A stretch of 64,000 bases of DNA from Arenicola marina (Eukaryota > Annelida > Polychaeta > Arenicolidae), in contig OZ025264.1 of NCBI GenBank assembly GCA_964019135.1, positions 37,781,994 to 37,845,993 of the forward strand, given 5' to 3'. The notes under the pieces are model-generated. The model saw nothing but the letters and a program-made list of their open reading frames with translations. It was not told the origin of the DNA and made no database searches. The position numbers were made by a program, and so were the translations under genes. Shown here piece after piece: positions 13,201 through 22,200 of this stretch. Numbering within the stretch: position 1 is the first letter of the stretch; each line of letters opens with the position of its first letter.

Positions 13201-16200
13201 TGATGACATTATTGTAGAGGTATGAGCGCAGTGATGACATTATTGTAGAGGTATGAGCGCAGTGATGACATTATTGTAGAGGTATGAGCGCAGTGATGAC
13301 ATTATTGTAGAGGTATGAGCGCAGTGATGACATTATTGTAGAGGTATGAGCGCAGTGATGACATTATTGTAGAGGTATGAGGGCAGTGATGACATTATTG
13401 TAGAGGTATGAGGGCAGTGATGACATTATTGTAGAGGTATGAGCGCAGTGATGACATTATTGTAGAGGTATGAGCGCAGTGATGACATTATTGTAGAGGT
13501 ATGAGCGCAGTGATGACATTATTGTAGAGGTATGAGCGCAGTGATGACATTATTGTAGAGGTATGAGCGCAGTGATGACATTATTGTAGAGGTATGAGCG
13601 CAGTGATGACATTATTGTAGAGGTATGAGCGCAGTGATGACATTATTGTAGTGGTATGAGCGCAGTGATGACATTATTGTAGAGGTATGAGGACAGTGAT
13701 GACATTATTGTAGTGGTATGAGGGCAGTGATGACATTATTGTAGAGGTATGAGCGCAGTGATGACATTATTGTAGAGGTATGAGCGCAGTGATGACATTA
13801 TTGTAGAGGTATGAGCACAGTGATGACATTATTGTAGAGGTATGAGCGCAGTGATGACATTATTGTAGAGGTATGAGCGCAGTGATGACATTATTGTAGA
13901 GGTATGAGCGCAGTGATGACATTATTGTAGAGGTATGAGCACAGTGATGACATTATTGTAGAGGTATGAGCACAGTGATGACATTATTGTAGAGGTATCA
14001 GCGCAGTGATGACATTGTAGAGGTATGAGCGCAGTGATGACATTATTGTAGAGGTATGAGCGCAGTGGTGACATTATTGTAGAGGTATGAGGGCAGTGAT
14101 GACATTATTGTAGAGGTATGAGGGCAGTGATGACATTATTGTAGAGGTATGAGCGCCGTGATGACATTGTAGAGGTATGAGGGCAGTGATAACATTATTG
14201 TAGAGGTATGAGCGCAGTGGTGACATTATTGTAGAGGTATGAGCGCAGTGATGACATTATTGTAGAGGTATGAGCGCAGTGATGACATTATTGTAGAGGT
14301 ATGAGCGCAGTGATGACATTATTGTAGAGGTATGAGCGCAGCGATGACATTATTGTAGAGGTATGAGCGCAGTGATGACATTAGTGTAGAGGTATGAGCG
14401 CAGTGATGACATTATTGTAGAGGTATGAGCGCAGTGATGACATTATTGTAGAGGTATGAGGGCAGTGTTGACATTATTGTAGAGGTATGAGCGCAGTGAT
14501 GACATTATTGTAGAGGTATGAGCGCAGCGATGACATTATTGTAGAGGTATGAGCGCAGTGATGACATTATTGTAGAGGTATGAGCGCAGTGATGACTTTA
14601 TTGTAGAGGTATGAGCGCAGTAATGACATTGTAGAGGTATGAGCGCAGTGATGACATTATTGTAGAGGTATGAGCGCAGTGATGACATTATAGAGGTATG
14701 AGCGCAGTGATGACATTATTGTAGAGGTATGAGGGCAGTGATGACATTATTGTAGAGGTATGAGCGCAGTGATGACATTATTGTAGAGGTATGAGCGCAG
14801 TGATGACATTATAGAGGTATGAGCGCAGTGATGACATTATTGTAGAGGTATGAGCGCAGTGATGACATTATTGTAGAGGTATGAGGGCAGTGATGACATT
14901 ATTGTAGAGGTATGAGGGCAGTGATGACATTATTGTAGAGGTATGAGCGCAGTGATGACATTATTGTAGAGGTATGAGCGCAGTGATGACATTATAGAGG
15001 TATGAGCGCAGTGATGACATTATTGTAGAGGTATGAGGGCAGAGATGACATTATTGTAGAGGTATGAGGGCAGTGATGACATTATTATAGAGGTATGAGC
15101 GCAGTGATGACATTATAGAGGTATGAGCGCAGTGATGACATTATTGTAGAGGTATGAGGGCAGTGATGACATTATTGTAGAGGTATGAGCGCAGTGATGA
15201 CATTATTGTAGAGGTATGAGGGCAGTGATGACATTATTGTAGAGGTATGAGGGCAGTGATGACATTATTATAGAGGTATGAGCGCAGTGATGACATTATT
15301 GTAGAGGTATGAGGGCAGTGATGACATTATTGTAGAGGTATGAGCGCAGTGATGACATTATTGTAGAGGTATGAGCGCAGTGATGACATTATAGAGGTAT
15401 GAGCGCAGTGATGACATTATTGTAGTGGTATGAGGGCAGTGATGACATTATTGTAGAGGTATGAGCGCAGTGATGACATTATTGTAGAGATATGAGGGCA
15501 GTGATGACATTATTGTAGAGGTATGAGGGCAGTGATGACATTATTATAGAGGTATGAGCGCAGTGATGACATTATTGTAGAGGTATGAGGGCAGTGATGA
15601 CATTATTGTAGAGGTATGAGCGCACTGATGACATTATTGTAGAGGTATGAGGGCAGTGATGACATTATTGTAGAGGTATGAGGGCAGTGATGACATTATT
15701 ATAGAGGTATGAGCGCAGTGATGACATTATTGTAAAGGTATGAGGGCAGTGATGACATTATTGTAGAGGTATGAGCGCAGTGATGACATTATTGTAGAGA
15801 TATGAGGGCCGTGATGACATTATTGTAGAGGTATGAGCGCAGTGATGACATTATTGTAGAGGTATGAGCGCAGTGATGTCATTATAGAGGTATGAGCGCC
15901 GTGATGACATTATTGTAGAGGTATGAGCGCAGTGATGACATTATTGTAGAGGTATGAGGGCAGTGATGACATTATTGTAGAGGTATGAACGCAGTGATGA
16001 CATTATTGTAGAGGTATGAGCGCAGTGAAGACATTATTGTAGTGGTATGAGGGCAGTGATGACATTATTGTAGAGGTATGAGCGCAGTGATGACATTATT
16101 GTAGAGGTATGAGGGCAGTGATGACATTATAAAGGTATGAGCGCCGTGATGACATTATTGTAGAGGTATGAGCGCAGTGATGACATTATTGTAGAGGTAT

Positions 16201-19200
16201 GAGCGCAGTGATGACATTATTGTAGAGGTATGAGCGCCGTGATGACATTATTGTAGAGGTATGAGCGCAGTGATGACATTATTGTAGAGGTATGAGCGCA
16301 GTGATGACATTATTGTAGACGTATGAGCGCAGTGATGACATTATTGTAGAGGTATGAGCGCAGTGATGACATTATTGTAGAGGTATGAGCGCAGTGATGA
16401 CATTATTGTAGAGGTATGAGCGCAGTGATGACATTATTGTAGAGGTATGAGCGCACTGATGACATTATTGTAGAGGTATGAGCGCAGTGATGACATTATT
16501 GTAGAGGTATGAGCGCAGTGATGACATTATTGTAGAGGTATGAGCGCAGTGATGACATTATAGACGTATGAGCGCAGTGATGACATTATTGTAGAGGTAT
16601 GAGGGCAGTGATGACATTATTGTAGAGGTATGAGCGCAGTGATGACATTATTGTAGAGGTATGAGCGCAGTGATGACATTATAGAGGTATGAGCGCAGTG
16701 ATGACAATATTGTAGAGGTATGAGGGCAGTGATGACATTATTGTAAAGGTATGAGGGCAGTGATGACATTATTGTAGAGGTATGAGCGCAGTGATGACAT
16801 TATTGTAGAGATATGAGGGCCGTGATGACATTATTGTAGAGGTATGAGCGCAGTGATGACATTATTGTAGAGGTATGAGGGCAGTGATGACATTATTGTA
16901 GAGGTATGAGCGCAGTGATGACATTATTGTAGAGGTATGAGCGCAGTGATGACATTATTGTAGTGGTATGAGGGCAGTGATGACATTATTGTAGAGGTAT
17001 GAGCGCAGTGATGACATTATTGTAGAGGTATGAGGGCAGTGATGACATTATAGAGGTATGAGCGCCGTGATGACATTATTGTAGAGGTATGAGCGCAGTG
17101 ATGACATTATTGTAGAGGTATGAGCGCAGTGATGACATTATTGTAGAGGTATGAGCGCCGTGATGACATTATTGTAGAGGTATGAGCGCAGTGATGACAT
17201 TATTGTAGAGGTATGAGCGCAGTGATGACATTATTGTAGAGGTATGAGCGCCGTGATAACATTATTGTAGAGGTATGAGCGCAGCGATGACATTATTGTT
17301 GAGGTATGAGCGCAGTGATGACATTATAGAGGTATGAGCGCAGTGATGACATTATTGTAGAGGTATGAGCGCAGTGATGACAGTATAGAGGTATGAGCGC
17401 AGTGATGACATTATTGTAGAGGTATGAGCGCAGTGATGACATTATTGTAGAGGTATGAGCGCAGTGATGACATTATTGTAGAGGTATGAGCGCAGTGATG
17501 ACATTATTGTAGAGGTATGAGCGCAGTGATGACATTATTGTAGAGGTATGAGCGCCGTGATAACATTATTGTAGAGGTATGAGCGCAGTGATGACATTAT
17601 TGTAGAGGTATGAGCGTAGGGATGACATTGTTGTAGAGGTATGAGCGCAGTGATGACATTATTGTAGAGGTATGAGCGCAGTGATGACATTATTGTAGAG
17701 GTATGAGCGCAGCGATGACATTATTGTAGAGGTATGAGCGCAGTGATGACATTATTGTAGAGGTATGAGGGCAGTGATGACATTATTGTAGAGGTATGAG
17801 CGCAGTGATGACATTATTGTAGAGGTATTAGCGCAGTAATGACATTATTGTAGAGGTATGAGCGCAGTGATGACATTATTGTAGAGGTATTAGCGCAGTA
17901 ATGACATTATTGTAGAGGTATGAGCGCAGTGATGACATTATTGTAGAGGTATTAGCGCCGTGATGACATTATTGTAGAGGTATGAGCGCAGTGATACGAA
18001 TAATTGTGGAAGTATATGATTGTATTGAACAATGACGTGCTTTTGGTTATGATTGAAGCATTGCTGGTCATTGGCCAGGACTTTCTGCCTGACTACTACA
18101 TGGTTATGGTGAACTGTTGCCTTGTGACGCATGAGCTAGTACTGCAATAAGATTCTTTCTGTTTTCACAGTGAAGTTGTGGTACACCAACATGGAGCACT
18201 CAGTAGCCTTTATTGAAGCCAAGGCGAACGTGTGTTGTGTGCAGTTCAACCCCCAGAACAGATACCACCTGGCGTTTGGTTCGGCAGGTAAACCACAACT
18301 CTAGCTTGGCTCTTCTTAGAGCTGTTGCTGAAATAGATCAACAACGATAATCATTGTAAATTGTAAATGCTCCATGCCAGGTAGCCTTTTGGAAATACAT
18401 CTATTCTAGCCTATCCAATTTACAATGTAACAATTGTAACAATTTATAGTACTTGATAGAATAGAACTCTGTAAATGCAAGTGACTTTGCCGGTTTCAGA
18501 TCACTGCGTTCATTACTACGACCTCAGAAACACCAAACAAGCGCTCAACATGTACAAAGGTCATCGCAAGGCAGTCTCCTATGCCAAGTTCCTCAACCAA
18601 TCAGAGATTGTCTCAGCGTAAGTGCGGCGTGGACTGATGCTTTCACGTACTGGTTTGTTGTTCGTGTGCCCTAGACGGTGGCTGATGGTCCTCTGTTTTC
18701 GCCGTGCGGTCAAGTGGCACCCCCCCCTCCGCCCTAGACGTTGTCTGATGGCCCTTTGTTTTCGCCGTGTGGTTCAGTGGCCCCCGCCCCCCTAGGCGGT
18801 GGCTGATGGCCCTCTGTTGTCGCCGTGTGGTTCAGTGCCCCCCCCCCCGCCCCCCTAGGCGGTGGCTGATGGCCCTCTGTTGTCGCCGTGTGGTTCAGTG
18901 CCCCCCCCGCCCCCCTAGGCGGTGGCTGATGGCCCTCTGTTGTCGCCGTGTGGTTCAGTGCCCCCCGCCCCTCTAGGCGGTGGCTGATGGCCCTCTGTTG
19001 TCGCCGTGTGGTTCAATGGCACCCCCCCCCCCTAGGCGTTGGCTGATGGCCCTCTGTTGTCGCCGTGTGGTTTAGTGCCCCCCGCCCCCCTAGACGTTGT
19101 CTGATGGCCCTCTGTTGTCGCCGTGTGGTTCAGTGCCCCCCGCCCCCCTAGACGTTGTCTGATGGCCCTCTGTTGTCGCCGTGTGGTTCAGTGCCCCCCC

Positions 19201-22200
19201 CCACCCTAGGCGGTGGCTGATGGCCCTCTGTTGTCGCCGTGTGGTTCAGTGCCCCCCGCCCCCCTAGGCGGTGGCTGATGGCCCTCTGTTGTCGCCGTGT
19301 GGTTCAGTGCCCCCCCCCACCCTAGGCGGTGGCTGATGGCCCTCTGTTGTCGCCGTGTGGTTCAGTGCCCCCCCCCCCCCTAGGCGGTGGCTGATGGCCC
19401 TCTGTTGTCGCCGTGTGGTTCAGTGCCCCCCGCCCCCCTAGGCGGTGGCTGATGGCCCTCTGTTGTCGCCGTGTGGTTCAGTGGCACCCCCCCCCCCCTA
19501 GGCGGTGGCTGATGGCCCTCTGTTGTCGCCGTGTGGTTCAGTGCCCCCCGCCCCCTAGGCGGTGGCTGATGGCCCTCTGTTGTCGCCGTGTGGTTCAGTG
19601 CCCCCCGCCCCCCTAGGCGGTGGCTGATGGCCCTCTGTTGTCGCCGTGTGGTTCAGTGCCCCCCGCCCCCCTAGACGTTGTCTGATGGCCCTCTGTTGTC
19701 GCCGTGTGGTTCAGTGCCCCCCCCCCCACCCTAGGCGGTGGCTGATGGCCCTCTGTTGTCGCCGTGTGGTTCAGTGCCCCCCGCCCCCCTAGGCGGTGGC
19801 TGATGGCCCTCTGTTGTCGCCGTGTGGTTCAGTGCCCCCCCCCCACCCTAGGCGGTGGCTGATGGCCCTCTGTTGTCGCCGTGTGGTTCAGTGCCCCCCC
19901 CCCCCTAGGCGGTGGCTGATGGCCCTCTGTTGTCGCCGTGTGGTTCAGTGCCCCCCGCCCCCCTAGGCGGTGGCTGATGGCCCTCTGTTGTCGCCGTGTG
20001 GTTCAGTGCCCCCCCCCCCCTAGGCGGTGGCTGATGGCCCTCTGTTGTCGCCGTGTGGTTCAGTGCCCCCCGCCCCCCTAGGCGGTGGCTGATGGCCCTC
20101 TGTTGTCGCCGTGTGGTTCAGTGCCCCCCGCCCCCCTAGGCGGTGGCTGATGGCCCTGTGTTGTCGCCGTGTGGTTCAGTGGCACCCCGCCCCCTTAGAC
20201 GTTGCCTGATGGCCCTCTGTTGTCGCCGTGTGGTTCAGTGGCACCCCCCCCCCTAGACGGTGGCTGATGGCCCTCTACTTTTGCCGTGTGGTCCAGTGGC
20301 ACCGCCCCCGCCCCCCTACCAGACGGTGGCTGATGGCCGCCTGTTCTCTCTGCCTCAGGTCGACGGACAGCCAACTGAAACTGTGGAGTCTGAGCGCCAC
20401 GAGCCGCAAGACCGACCAGCATCAGTGTCTGCGCACCTTCAAGGGCCACACCAACGAAAAGAACTTCGTCGGCCTGGCGACAGATGGCGACTACATCGCC
20501 TGCGGTAAGTGACACCACGCAGTCTGCTGCTGGCGGGGTGAGGCACTTCCGCTAGTGTGACTCATGACCCACCGTCACAAGTCTGCTGCTAGCGGGGCGA
20601 GGAACTTCCGCTAGTGTGACTCATGACCCACCGTCACAGTCTGCTGCTAGCGAGGCGAGGCACTTTCGCTAGTATGACTCATGACCCACCGTCACAGTCT
20701 GCTGCTAGCGGGGCGAGGCACTTCCGCTAGTGTGACTCATGACCCACCCTCACAGTCTGCTGCTGGCGGGGCGAGGAACTTCCGCTAGTGTGACTCATGA
20801 CCCACCGTCACAGTCTGCTGCTGGCGGGGCGAGGCACTTTTGCTAGTATGACTCATGACCCACCGTCACAAGTCTGCTGCTAGCGGGGCGAGGAACTTCC
20901 GCTAGTGTGACTCATGACCCACCCTCACAGTCTGCTGTTGGCGGGGCGAGGCAATTCCGCTAGTGTGACTCATGACCCACCGTCACAGTCTGCTGCTAGC
21001 GGGGCGAGGCACTTCCGCTTGTGTGACTCATGACCCACCGTCACAGTCTGCTGCTAGCGGGGCGAGGCACTTCCGCTAGTATGACTCATGACCGTGCTGC
21101 TAGCGGGGCGAGGCACTTTCGCTAGTTCGACTCATGAACCACCGTCACAGTCTGCTGCTAGCGGGGCGAGGCACTTCCGCTAGTGTGACTCATGACCCAC
21201 CCTCACAGTCTGCTGCTGGCGGGGTGAGGCACTTCCGCTAGTGTGACTCATGACCCACCGTCACAAGTCTGCTGCTAGCGGGGCGAGGAACTTCCGCTAG
21301 TGTGACTCATGACCCACCGTCACAGTCTGCTGCTAGCGGGGCGAGACACTTCCGCTAGTATGACTCATGACCCACCGTCACAGTCTGCTGTTGGCGGGGC
21401 GAGGCACTTCCGCTAGTGTGACTCATGACCCACCGTCACAGTCTGCTGCTAGCGGGGCGAGGCACTTCCGCTAATGTGACCCCTGACCCACCGTCACAGT
21501 CTGCTGCTAGCGGGGCGAGGAACTTCCGCTAATGTGACCCCTGACCCACCCTCACAATCTGCTGCTGGCGGGGCGAGGAACTTCCGCTAGTTTGACTCAT
21601 GACCCACCCTCACAGTCTGCTGCTGGCGGGGCGAGGCACTTCCGCTAGTGTGACTCATAACCCACCGTCACAGTCTGTTCTTGAACATTATTGTTGTCTT
21701 CTACCTCTGTGAAATGTTTTAAGCAGGGGGTTATGTTAAAATCGTCATATTTCTCTTAACATAATGGGGTTAGATTGAATGCGATCTGTCTCTGGTTTGC
21801 GAGAGATTACTTTGTACTGCATGGATATAAAAATGTCAACTTGTGCAGGTATCCAAACAGTTGTTGGGTTAGATTCAGCTGGCAATTGTTTTGATGGTCC
21901 TCTAATCTTCTCCAACGTCTGTTTGTGCTACAGGAAGCGAGAATAACGCCCTCTATGTGTACTACAAAGGACTCACCAAACAACTCATGACTTTCAAGTT
22001 TGACACGGTGCGCAGTGTCCTTGTAAGTGTTCAAGTATGACATGGTGCGCAGTGTGCTTGTAAGTGTTCAAGTATGACACGATGCGCAGTGATCTTGTAA
22101 GTGTTCAAGTATGACACGATGCGCAGTGATCTTGTAAGTGTTCAAGTATGACACGATGCGCAGTGATCTTGTAAGTGTTCAAGTATGACACGATGCGCAG

